From Byssochlamys sp. IMV 00236 (lineage: Eukaryota > Ascomycota > Eurotiomycetes > Eurotiales > Thermoascaceae): 10,823 nucleotides of DNA. Positions 1 through 8,342 of the stretch are shown here, piece after piece; the first letter of the stretch is position 1, and each line of letters opens with the position of its first letter. The stretch covers positions 1 to 10,823 of the forward strand of contig MSJH02000232.1 in NCBI GenBank assembly GCA_001931875.2. The letters are read 5' to 3'. Below the pieces are notes generated by a model. The model was not told where the DNA came from and ran no database searches. It saw nothing but the letters and a program-made list of their open reading frames with translations. The position numbers were made by a program, and so were the translations under genes.

Positions 1-22
1 AAAAAAAAAAAAAAAAGAAAAA

Positions 23-38
23 TTTTCAGGCCTGAAAA
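23..38. repeat. 16-bp perfect palindrome
   Basis: TTTTCAGG is followed directly by its reverse complement CCTGAAAA, with no spacer. It lies between a 16-base A run and another A-rich stretch. There is no gene call here, and positions 1-228 otherwise hold nothing I can support. Function unknown; it may be chance in low-complexity sequence. Confidence 0.5.
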
Positions 39-228
39 AAAATACCAAAAAGAGTCGTAACTGTCTTCTTTGAACTGCAGGTAGAAAATAAATCAATGCC
101 TTTCAAAGAAAGATTATATCAGCGAGATGAGAAAATGGACCCCGCTTGATTAAGAGGTTTATGCATTTGATTTATATCTAAATAAAAAGATATTCTCTTT
201 CTCTGCATAAAATATAGAGAGAAGATGC

Positions 229-234
229 TTTATT
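229..234 (-). terminator. poly(A) signal of the anchored secreted protein gene
   Basis: TTTATT on the plus strand reads AATAAA on the minus strand, about 50 nt past the stop codon at 283-285. The spacing fits a cleavage/polyadenylation signal for the minus-strand gene. Confidence 0.5.
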
Positions 235-282
235 AGGGGGGAATATTAAGTCTCTGTTTGCATACAGTAGATTGAATCAACC

Positions 283-1005
283 TTATTTGGATATCATATT
301 TAAGGTATGAATGAAAAGGGTAACAATAAAGATCAATAAGGCAATAGGAGATAACAATGTCCTGGAAGCATGGTTTGGAAATTGAATGGTACCATTGTTG
401 ACTGGATAATATGTAAAGTTACTCGTCGTTCCATTGCCTAGTCTAATATTGGAACAACTGATAAACTGTTGCTGTGTTCCGTTCAGGTTTTCTGTCAGGG
501 ATATCAAAATAGATTTACCAGCTACCGTATTTCTAGCATTTGGGTATATTTGAGTGTTTATGCTATTTACGGAAATGATCGGCGTTGTTGTAGTATAGTT
601 ACTAGAAGCGAGTGGATAAGAACCTGAGAGGGTTTCGATATTAGAGCATGCATCTGGTAATTTGATAGGTGTTATGCATGGATTAGAAGGAATATCAGGT
701 ATACATGCTTTGCTGCTTGTGTCATTCATAAAACTACATTGATGAGTAGAGTCTAACAGAAGAGAAGGAGTTCCTACAATCCAAGCTAAACAAATACTCG
801 TATTCCAATATTGCACATTATTAGGGTTTAAGTAAAGCGTATAGGATAAATGATCAGAGTACTGTACAAACTGGACAGTGGCTGACATGCCATCACTCAA
901 GGGTATCTGGGAAAGTGCTCCTGGTAGCTGACTTGTATCTATCTGCTGTTGTTGCAGTGTAAATGGAGTGAATAATATCAAGAGAAGTAAGATGATGTTA
1001 TACAT
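283..1005 (-). CDS. secreted, N-glycosylated protein with C-terminal membrane or GPI anchor
   Basis: This is a 240-residue intronless ORF starting at ATG 1005. Residues 1-17 are a hydrophobic signal peptide (poly-Leu/Ile core) followed by a Gln run at 18-21. The middle is Ser/Thr/Asn-rich with seven N-glycosylation sequons (N68, N94, N136, N175, N191, N196, N204) and six cysteines (C72, C90, C101, C110, C120, C184), as expected for disulfides in an extracellular domain. Residues 217-235 form a second hydrophobic segment, ending in a short polar tail (NMISK). That could be a GPI-attachment signal or a single transmembrane anchor; the polar tail argues slightly for the latter. I recognise no catalytic domain. 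It lies 150 bp downstream of the secreted pyrophosphatase gene in the same orientation, but nothing shows shared transcription. Topology is seen in the sequence; cell-surface location is inferred. Confidence 0.75.
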   Translation of the reverse strand: MYNIILLLLILFTPFTLQQQQIDTSQLPGALSQIPLSDGMSATVQFVQYSDHLSYTLYLNPNNVQYWNTSICLAWIVGTPSLLLDSTHQCSFMNDTSSKACIPDIPSNPCITPIKLPDACSNIETLSGSYPLASSNYTTTTPIISVNSINTQIYPNARNTVAGKSILISLTENLNGTQQQFISCSNIRLGNGTTSNFTYYPVNNGTIQFPNHASRTLLSPIALLIFIVTLFIHTLNMISK

Positions 1006-1072
1006 GAAAAAAAGAAGAGATGATCAACATGTAAAGAAGAAGTAACTCTTTTTTTTTTTACTATTTGAAATG

Positions 1073-1092
1073 AGGAAGGTGAGCACCTTCCT
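1073..1092. repeat. intergenic inverted repeat, 9-bp arms, 2-nt loop
   Basis: AGGAAGGTG and CACCTTCCT flank AG. It lies about 70 bp upstream of the ATG of the anchored secreted protein and about 60 bp past the stop of the pyrophosphatase gene. The near-absent loop suits a dimeric protein-binding site better than an RNA hairpin. Role unproven. Confidence 0.5.
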
Positions 1093-1124
1093 TTTCAAGA
1101 AATTATGAAAACATTGCTTTGCAT

Positions 1125-1130
1125 TTTATT
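1125..1130 (-). terminator. poly(A) signal of the pyrophosphatase gene
   Basis: AATAAA on the minus strand, 26-31 nt past the TGA at 1156-1158 and before the next gene's start region. Confidence 0.6.
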
Positions 1131-1155
1131 AATCAAGAGGTGAAAGCAACAACAA

Positions 1156-2463
1156 TCAACGTCCAAAGTACCAAACTTTGCTTGAAGGATCAACTGGAGC
1201 AGGAGGCTTGGGCTTTGCCTTTGAAAAAAAAAAAATTAGTTTCTTTGATATAAGCTCATTACCGTGTTGTTATATTTTACCTTTGGAACTTTAGGAATTG
1301 TCTTATTTTTGGAATCAACGACGTATATAGACTCGTTACATCTTCTGTTAATACTAAAGAATAGAATTAGCCTATGTTATTTCACTATAAAATGTCCATC
1401 TTACGTCTGAATTTCCCCTCTTGAAGTGGTACCATTCATTAGACTCTGCCAGTATTCATGCGTTTCTAATACAATGTTTGTAGCAAAAGCCTATTGATAT
1501 ATCATGACTATTAGCTATATTCCTTTTTGGATATTAAAAAGAGATAATAACCTTGTCTCTTGGTGTGTCATTAAACGCAATTGTATTTGGTGGATTACCA
1601 CCTGGTGTCTTGTACACCTTGAAAATGTGACATGTTGCATTTAAATAACCAGGCATGTGCTCCTCAACGTCTTGAATGTCTATATTTGAAATAAGTAAAA
1701 GCTTTTATATGAATTATTTAATAAAGCAATTACCCGTGAGATTGTTTGCCAATGGGTCATTGTGATCAATAACCACCACTTTCCAATCCGTTTCATCTTG
1801 ATCTATTAATCCAAGGATGCCCAATATTTTGACTTGTTTGATTTCGCCAACAGTGGCTACCGATTGACCGACCTCGATCACGTCAATTGGATCATTATCA
1901 CCTTTCTTGTTTGTATAAGGTGAGATATAATTAGGATCTTCCCAGGTCTAAACGGTGTTAGCAATAATCAAGAGTGTTCCAACTATAATCCTTACTTGAG
2001 GAAATGCGCCATAATTCCAAATGTATCCTTTATAGGGAAATATATTGGATATAAATCTCGGTTTCCCATCTTTGGTATCTTGTTTAATAGGATTAAATGG
2101 TGTCTCTTTGTTAATCTACCAAATATAGTGTAAGTTGAACCGATGTCATTCTGATAATGATATTACTTCATTCTTTGCGTTTGTCCATTTTGGAATTTCG
2201 ACAATCATGTTATAAAGTGTTTTCTCTTCATTAGCAAAGAGTGGAATATCATGAAATGGAGAAATAACTTGACCATTTTCCTCTATTTTTAAATATAAGC
2301 ACATGTTTTAATAGGATCGCCCCCCTTCTTTTCATTATTCTATCTACTACATACCAAAATAAAGAGTATAATTCATGGTATTAGGAGCACCCACTTGTCT
2401 GTGAGTATATGACGCCAATGTCAAGGATCCAAGCGAGAGTATGAGTGCTGTAGTAAAGATCAT
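1156..2463 (-). CDS. inorganic pyrophosphatase (family I) with signal peptide
   Basis: Hydrolyses pyrophosphate to two phosphates using Mg2+. I read eight exons: 2463-2355, 2282-2167, 2115-1996, 1947-1734, 1679-1552, 1490-1405, 1344-1281 and 1218-1156. All introns are GT-AG (48-72 nt), phases join cleanly and give 299 residues; intron 5 has a weak donor, GTTATT. The signature is D132-N-D134-P-I-D137. Every catalytic position of the yeast enzyme has a match at an offset of 17: E65, K73, E75, R95, Y106, Y110, D132, D134, D137, D164, D169, K171, Y209, K210. The oddity is the N-terminus: an approximately 18-residue hydrophobic signal peptide sits just before the usual start motif ([11 protein letters not shown]). 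Seven sequons (N31, N184, N200, N223, N248, N261, N271) agree with secretion, and the tail (VWYFGR) has no HDEL-type retention signal. It is therefore probably extracellular or luminal, a paralogue of cytosolic IPP1. Family is certain, location inferred. Confidence 0.96.
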
Positions 2464-2507
2464 TTTGAGGGATAAAAGAAAAAGAAACAAAGACAAGATA
2501 GGATTCT

Positions 2508-2515
2508 TATTTATA
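2508..2515 (-). promoter_or_regulatory. TATA box of the pyrophosphatase gene
   Basis: TATAAATA on the minus strand, 45-52 bp upstream of ATG 2463. The leader between them is rich in C and T on the minus strand (TTGTCTTTGTTTC). An upstream in-frame TTG-initiated extension exists, but the TATA box lies inside it, which favours ATG 2463. Confidence 0.55.
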
Positions 2516-2616
2516 TGTTCTGAACTAGAATGTTTCCCCGTCAACAAAATGCAAATCAGTTATTTCTCCACAACCCCAATTTGTAGTTGATGCCAACTAG
2601 AAAATTTCCTACAATT

Positions 2617-3678
2617 CTATCTTAGAAATAATGTCAATAAGATTGCATTCATGAAAAGGACTTTACGATAAAAGGAAAGTGATGTAACCCCAGATTCTAT
2701 TTTGTGTTGGATAAACGTTCTATACTCTTGTCTCATTGGATGTTGACTTTTACAGACGCGGATATTAAATCTGTATCCATAGAAAAGAAGGCACCCTATG
2801 AATGACAATAATGTAAAGAATTCATTTGTAATGGCTACTTTTTGTTTCAGAGAGGTTTTATAGTTGGATTATTAAGGTTCACTGTTTCAAAATAGTGTGA
2901 CAGCGATGTTTTCTGCAGTAGGAATGGTTCCACAGCAGGTTCACTTTGACAGAAGCTAATTTTGTATTCTGTGTCTAGTTTGTTGCAAAGATCAAGAAGA
3001 GCAACAAAACAGTATAGCAAAAGACTTTATGTGACTACCATTACATAGCGACCAAGTTCAATACATTGATTCTACACCATAGTGAGATTGTTTTCAATAA
3101 GTAGGCTCAGTGACAATAAGTGGACGATAATGAAGTCGGAGACCGAACCGATGAGGGATGAAGCATGAAGCTGTCAGTCACTCTATTCATGACCATTTCT
3201 AATACGCTCAGTACCACCAACGTTGTCCAAACCAGTCTCTATCATTTCTTAATAGCCCAAAATTCAGAATCTCTTAAAGAAGTGTTCAGAGCATAACGTG
3301 GTCAAAAAATAACTGCAGACTATAGATATAAAGGATCAGTATTATCGCCAAATGTGAGAAGAAGAGTTGGAAACTCGTTGGTGCTTAATGTGTTGATCAT
3401 TCCAAACCTAAGTTTGGATAATACTACAGAACTTGAAATGGAATCCTCCACTTTTCTTTCACTTCATCATCGTCTACAAGAACATTTTTGTCTCTGAGCA
3501 AAATATTAAAAGGGCAAACACAATAATAGCAGAGATTTATACAAGATAAGAACAAGGTTCCGTCGATCGTATTTAACGTTTGGAATCTGCACACGGGTCC
3601 TACTGCCCATAATGTCCCTTGTCTGTAACATATCAACGGAAGCTCTAGTGATCCGAACAATATAAGGGTGACTGATAT
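2617..3678 (-). pseudogene. possible eroded seven-transmembrane receptor-like gene
   Basis: Several open stretches in one minus-strand frame look like pieces of a polytopic membrane protein. Positions 3678-3424 hold two hydrophobic helices joined by a loop with a Cys (CRFQTL), a layout reminiscent of TM2-TM3 in cAMP/Frizzled-type receptors. Positions 3384-3289 hold a third helix (LAIILILYIYS). Positions 2871-2617 begin with a basic stretch (SLKQK), then a helix (FFTLLSFIGCLLFYGY) and a charged tail. Stop codons separate the pieces, and no set of introns I tried joins them cleanly. A short run in the next frame (NISHPYI, near 3665-3690) seems to belong just before the first helix, which would mean a frameshift. 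No start codon is supported. It may be a decayed gene, a gene with introns I mis-read, or chance hydrophobic ORFs in AT-rich DNA. The receptor label is tentative. Confidence 0.25.
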
Positions 3679-4753
3679 TTAGAGAGGCAGCAAGCTTCTG
3701 AAAAAGTATACATTTTTGAATTATCAGTTACTAAAGCGCTTATTCACGATGTATCTCAAGCCAATCATATTCATTTCAAAAATGCCTCGATCAGTAGTGT
3801 TTTTATAAAGTGTGGTCCAATCATAGACTTGAGAGAATACATTATTAACCTTTCATCAAGTTTATAAAAAAGGTAATCTGCATTACTTTTACAGGCAAAG
3901 AAGAAAGAAAAAGAATAGTTTAACACCCAACGGCCCCTTTTGCCCTGCCCATTGCTGAAATACTTCAAGACTTTTACGAAATGACCGAGCAAGTTGAAAA
4001 CCGGTACTGTATCTCTTTAGATACTTGAGTGTGTGGCTGAAAAGACGTAAAAGGGGGGTTACAAATAAATTTCTGAGAATTAAGTGCCTCACAACCTCCC
4101 TCTCTGTCTTGGCAGCATAAATGTTGAGAAACTCCGTGCGCTATTTAAAGAGTAATAGAGATCTCCAAGATATTTTGAATGTCATTTGATATCTAACAGA
4201 GTCAGGCTATAAACAAGTGATGAAATGATAATCGTGTATTCAAAAATGACAAGGTGGCAATAGGATAAGATAGCTTTTTATGTCTTCTCACAGTACCGTG
4301 GTTAAGTTGGATATTTTGTAACACTGTAACGGTTCAAGCTATGCTGATACACTCATCGCCTGTTAATGTTTATCCTTATGATAGGAAAAAGGCTGCACAC
4401 ACGCGGGAAAAAAATTTAGCTATTCGGTTTATACAAATGAATAAATAAAGAGGACACGTTCCCCAGCTCGCGTACGACGACGATAGATGAGCGATATCGG
4501 TCAACTTTATCGATATCAGTAACATAGCAAACACTGAAGAGTAGAATAAGAAAGCAATCTATTCCATAAAAGATTCTTTTTTGCCACTTTTATAGTACAG
4601 ATATAAAACAAAAGACTGTCTATTGGCAAAGTGTCCTCACATCTGGATTTTAATTATTTTTAGGGTAACCGTCATTACGTTATGAACAGGTCAGTAGCAA
4701 TCATTTTCCATTTATATACGTAATACTTATGCCACACATAGAAATATTTTAAG
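3679..4753. other. intergenic stretch without a supported gene
   Basis: Two overlapping minus-strand reading frames are open here (3889-4140 and 3771-3992). Neither has an ATG in a sensible place, a recognisable domain or convincing splice sites, and they overlap in different frames. The stretch from 4380 on is the upstream region of the glutamate decarboxylase gene. It includes GATATCG (4493-4499) facing CGATATC (4511-4517), a 7-bp inverted repeat with an 11-nt spacer. Confidence 0.5.
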
Positions 4754-4788
4754 CACAAGAACATCCCGTTAAGATGATTGCTCTTGTG
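4754..4788. promoter_or_regulatory. inverted repeat upstream of glutamate decarboxylase
   Basis: CACAAGA (4754-4760) and TCTTGTG (4782-4788) are exact reverse complements separated by 21 nt. They sit just upstream of the CCAAT and TATA boxes. Position suggests a regulator site, but the arms are short and nothing else supports it. Confidence 0.25.
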
Positions 4789-4794
4789 TAGCAT

Positions 4795-4820
4795 CCAATT
4801 CACTAATTTGTATATAAAAG
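4795..4820 (+). promoter_or_regulatory. CCAAT box and TATA box of glutamate decarboxylase
   Basis: CCAAT at 4795-4799 is followed by TATATAAAAG at 4811-4820. The TATA box ends 79 bp before ATG 4900, and a T-rich leader lies between. This is the clearest core promoter in the window. The CCAAT box is unusually close to the TATA box and may not be functional. Confidence 0.6.
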
Positions 4821-4899
4821 TGACCCTACATCAGGTTCCCATTTTTGTTTGACTTTTTTTATATTTAATTCTTTAATTCCATTGATAAACACATAAACC

Positions 4900-6992
4900 A
4901 TGGTTTTCCTTTCAAACGCTGTTTCTGATGGTAATATCTTTCTATTTGAAGCATATCATTCATATACTCACTTTTTGTATATATAGCTCGTATCGAAGAA
5001 GTAAACAGTAAAGGTGAATTACACCATGACTCCGTAGGCACAACTGTCTATGGTACTCGTTGGGCTTCTGAAGATATCCCAAGGTAATACTAATTGATCA
5101 TATCCGATCCTTTTTCATTCTAACGTAATATTTTACAATAGGTTTGATTTACCACAGGTACACACGATATAAAATAGTATGCTTCAGTGCACGAATTAAC
5201 TTTTATATCTATTCCATAGGATGAAATGCCTTCAAGTAAGCATATGCGTGTATTTTAAGTTACCCTTTATCAACTAACCCACTTGGATAGATGTTGCATA
5301 TAGATTAATCAAGGACGATTTGGCTGTAAGTTTTCAAACAAATAAAGGGTATTGATATTGACACTACACCTATAGCTCGATGGCAACCCTGCCTTGAATC
5401 TTGCCACATTCGTTACAACCTATATGGAAGAAGAAGCAGAAAAGCTAATGGCTGAAAACCTTTCAAAGAACTTTATTGATTATGAGGAATATCCTCAAAG
5501 TGTTGAGTTATGTGTAAGTATATTATTTGTAAAGAGAGACGTGTGTCCCTTATTGTTTATGACAGAACCGTTGCGTCAATATGATTGCTCGTCTTTATCA
5601 TGCTCCTATGGATAGTGCTGAACAAGAGGCCCTCGGTTGCTCTACTGTCGGTTCCTCCGAAGCCATCATCTTGGCCACACTTGCCATGAAACGCCGCTGG
5701 CAAAACGCTCGTAAAGAAAAGGGATTACCTACTGATAAGCCCAACTTGGTCTTGGGTGCCAACTGTCAGGTGGCCTGGCATAAGGCTATTGAATACCTTG
5801 AGATCGAAGCGCGTGAAGTCGAATGCACTGAGGATTGTCTTTGTATGGATCCTCACAAGGCCGCTGAACTGGTAGATGAAAACACAATTGGTGTCTGTGC
5901 TATCCTGGGATCTACCGTAAGTAGTACAAAATGATTTTATTGGCTGGGTGCTGACCCCCTCTCTCCTTAGTATACAGGTCATTATGAAGACGTAAAGACC
6001 TTGAATGACCTTTTGGAAGAAAAGAACAAAGAAAACGGTTGGGATGTCGGTATTCATGTGGATGCTGCCAGGTAAATATTTATTTTAAAGAAAAAAAAAT
6101 GGAAGTCTAATAGAGTGTGTTCCTTAGTGGTGGCTTTGTTGCTCCCTTTGTTGTTCCTGAGCTTGAATGGGATTTCCGATGCAGTCGCGTTGTCTCTATT
6201 AACGTGTCTGGTCATAAGTATGGTATGACATATGCAGGTGTTGGCTGGTGTATCTGGAGAAGTCCTGAATACCTTCCCAAGTCATTGGTATTCAACATCA
6301 ACTACCTTGGCAGTGAACAAGCATCATTCACTCTCAATTTCAGTAAAGGTGCTGCACATGTGATTGCTCAGTACTATGTGCTCATTCGTTTGGGCAGAAA
6401 TGGCTTTAAAAAGATCATGTCCAACCTGACTGCCACAGCTGACCATTTAGCCGCACGATTAAAGGCTACTGGATACTTTGAAATTATGAGTGAAACAGGT
6501 GGACGTGGCTTACCTTTGGTTGCCTTCAGATTGAAGGAAAAGCATCATTTCAACGAGGTAAGAGAAAAAAAAAAAATCAAGACAATGTAAAATAACACGG
6601 CCTAGTTTGATATCTCTTCAAAATTACGTGAACGTGGATGGATTGTTCCTGCTTATACTATGGCGCCCAAGGTTGAGCACTTAAAGATGTTGCGTGTTGT
6701 TGTCCGTGAAGACTTTTCTAGATCACGTTGTGAGATCTTGGTAAAGGACATTATCGCTGCAGTCCGTGCTTTAGAATCTGTAGACGAAGAAAACATTAAC
6801 AAGCGTCGGTAAGTAGTGGATATGACATTTGTTCAATAAAGTTCTAAATGCTTATTATTTAGTGAACATATCGAAAAACACTCCCTTACTTCACTCCATG
6901 CCAGTCATGAGGCCACTTATAAGCCAAAGACAGACGACGGTGCTGATGCAGAAACAACCGAAGAACCTAAAGCTGCCAAGGGCATTTGTTAA
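4900..6992 (+). CDS. GAD1: glutamate decarboxylase (PLP-dependent)
   Basis: Converts L-glutamate to GABA and CO2 in the cytosol; in fungi it feeds the GABA shunt and helps in stress tolerance. I read eleven exons: 4900-4930, 4987-5083, 5142-5157, 5220-5235, 5291-5325, 5376-5513, 5566-5916, 5971-6071, 6128-6557, 6606-6808 and 6863-6992. The ten introns are 48-62 nt, all GT-AG, and join to 515 residues, normal for the family. Family blocks appear in order: [18 protein letters not shown] (66-83), PLP-phosphate loop G140-S-S-E-A144, YTGHYED before H257-V-D259-A-A-S, which contacts the pyridine ring, and S289-G-H-K292-Y-G with K292 the Schiff-base lysine. The last 45 residues are charged ([11 protein letters not shown]) and have no obvious calmodulin-binding Trp/Lys helix as in plant enzymes. 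No breaks were found, so the gene should be functional. It converges with the Fanzor remnant downstream. Confidence 0.97.
5142..5235 (+). other. two consecutive 16-nt microexons of glutamate decarboxylase
   Basis: Exon 3 (5142-5157, coding the end of R plus FDLPQ) and exon 4 (5220-5235, coding DEMPS plus one base) are each 16 nt. They are flanked by introns of 58, 62 and 55 nt. Skipping either alone breaks the frame; skipping both removes 32 nt and also breaks it. The joined reading matches the family's region just before LDGNP, which supports both exons. Confidence 0.85.
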
Positions 6993-6999
6993 ATTATTC

Positions 7000-7005
7000 A
7001 ATAAA
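7000..7005 (+). terminator. poly(A) signal of glutamate decarboxylase
   Basis: AATAAA lies 8 nt after the TAA at 6990-6992, followed by a T-rich stretch. Confidence 0.65.
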
Positions 7006-7102
7006 AAATATCCTTATTTATATGTCTAATCTATCTTGTTGCTAACGTAAAAGATAAAAAGAAAAGCCATTTGTTTACAACTGCTATCTTAACTAGAAGA
7101 CT

Positions 7103-7126
7103 AATGAATAAATCATGTTATTCATT
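7103..7126 (-). repeat. hairpin just past the Fanzor stop codon
   Basis: AATGAATAA (7103-7111) and TTATTCATT (7118-7126) form a perfect 9-bp stem with a 6-nt loop. On the minus strand it begins 7 nt after the stop codon of the Fanzor remnant. In TnpB and Fanzor elements the guide RNA comes from the sequence beside or overlapping the ORF's 3' end, so this could be a relic of such an RNA or of the element's right end. The stem is AT-rich, so chance cannot be excluded. Confidence 0.35.
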
Positions 7127-7132
7127 TTATAC

Positions 7133-8215
7133 TTACCGAGACGTTAAGGAATGCACTGCCGTTATCGACAGCGCATTAAATCCAGGGAGCACCGTTAATC
7201 TTCTGAAGGCGGGAAGACTTTCAGTGTCATGTTTTGATTTGCAAACAAAGATACCATATATATTTAATGAACTATTCACATCGCGACTCCAAACCGTACC
7301 ACAAGATTCACACTTGAGAACAGAGTGTACTCTTCGCTTTGATCCAGTAATTGAGATATTATTCAATTGTTTGGATTTGCACTTGTTACAGATCTGACTC
7401 ATTAGGTACTCATCAACCGAAACAAATTCGGTCCCCCCCACCATTGGATTGTTTGCATTTTCGTTTGATTTCTTCAGTAATACGTCTAGTAGGCGCACCT
7501 CGTTTTTCCCTCATACTTAACAAAAGAACAATATCCGAACACAATGATCCGTTTCCGTTGAGAGGAGGAAGGGAGGTTGGGCTTTGGAAGTTTCGTTTTT
7601 GACTTATTCATAGGATACAACTTGCTGGAGGAGCGAGAGTGATCGGTTCCACCACAAGAAGGGCATCGTACTTGTTTTTGCTCATTTCCTGTCATCTTGT
7701 TCTTTTCTTTCTCCTTTTTAAGTGCTTCAGTCTTATCAACTTTGTCTTGATATTTCTTAGAGGGCTTGATGGGAGCAGAAGTATACCTAGTGGAAGGAAT
7801 AGGAGCAGGTAATACATCTTAAGCGCTCGTATTTTTGTTGACTGTAGGCATAGATGTCATTTCATTGATGACAACATTTGAGGGACCAGGAGCAGATGTG
7901 TCTTCTTTAGCAGCTTTCAAAGTAGTGCGGATGTTCTTGTCTATTACAACATTCAGTTAAAAAACAGATGGAACTAATAAATGTTATCTTTACCTTTTCT
8001 AAGCAATGGAGCTTCTTGAAAGTCATCATCACTTGTTTCAAAATATGTGTTCTTAATAAATTTGTTTGTGTTTGTGCAAACAAAGAAGGAAACCCGCGAT
8101 CGACGGCTAAATGGGCCCTTAATACATGCCATATCGACTTTATAGCTTACATACATTTCCCTTTATTTCGCTTTGCCTTTGGAGGCGGAGGGCCATCGTC
8201 TTTCTTTCGCTTCAT
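7133..8215 (-). pseudogene. decayed Fanzor (eukaryotic TnpB/OrfB-like nuclease), internally deleted
   Basis: Fanzors are RNA-guided DNA endonucleases carried by eukaryotic mobile elements and related to TnpB. The ATG at 8215 opens a basic stretch (MKRKKDDGPPPPKAKRNK). The best splice reading is exons 8215-8151, 8031-7994 and 7940 onward; intron 1 is uncertain. The frame then meets TAA at 7821-7819, continues through a CCHC-like knuckle (CPSCGGTDHSRSSSKL) whose last Cys is Tyr (7617-7615), and reaches KRIIVFGYCSF near 7554. The C-terminal half shows VDEYLMSQ, a zinc ribbon CNKC (7390-7379) and CESC (7312-7301), then W-S-R-D-V-N-S-S-L-N-I with the final RuvC aspartate at 7282-7280. Two frameshifts lie near 7495-7515 and at the 7433-7439 homopolymer. 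The several hundred residues normally holding the RNA-binding core and first RuvC aspartate are missing between the knuckle and KRIIVFG. Surely inactive. Family call rests on the C-terminal signature. Confidence 0.8.
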
Positions 8216-8342
8216 ATTGAAGTAATTATGTTAGCCTTGTAATATTAATATAATGATTGACAACTTTTTTTATGAACAAGATCTGGTCGGCGCAAATTGG
8301 CTGATATAGACCACATATTTTATTGGACAGACCCCCTCAGTT

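Noticed and set aside
3771..4140. Overlapping minus-strand open frames (3889-4140 and 3771-3992)
   Set aside because: They overlap in different frames, lack good ATG starts and recognisable motifs, and stops close them on both sides; likely chance.
5725..6057. Minus-strand ORF inside the glutamate decarboxylase gene
   Set aside because: Shadow of exons 7 and 8, whose plus-strand product matches the family closely.
6863..6992. C-terminal KGIC of glutamate decarboxylase as a prenylation signal
   Set aside because: A CaaX box needs Cys at the fourth position from the end; here Cys is the last residue.
7071..7602. Plus-strand ORFs at 7071-7397 and 7351-7602
   Set aside because: They lie antisense to the Fanzor zinc ribbon and have no domain, signal or splice support; the minus-strand reading explains the sequence.
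7968..8225. Plus-strand ORF opposite the Fanzor 5' exons
   Set aside because: Antisense to the ATG and basic N-terminal exon of the Fanzor remnant; composition is unlike a protein.
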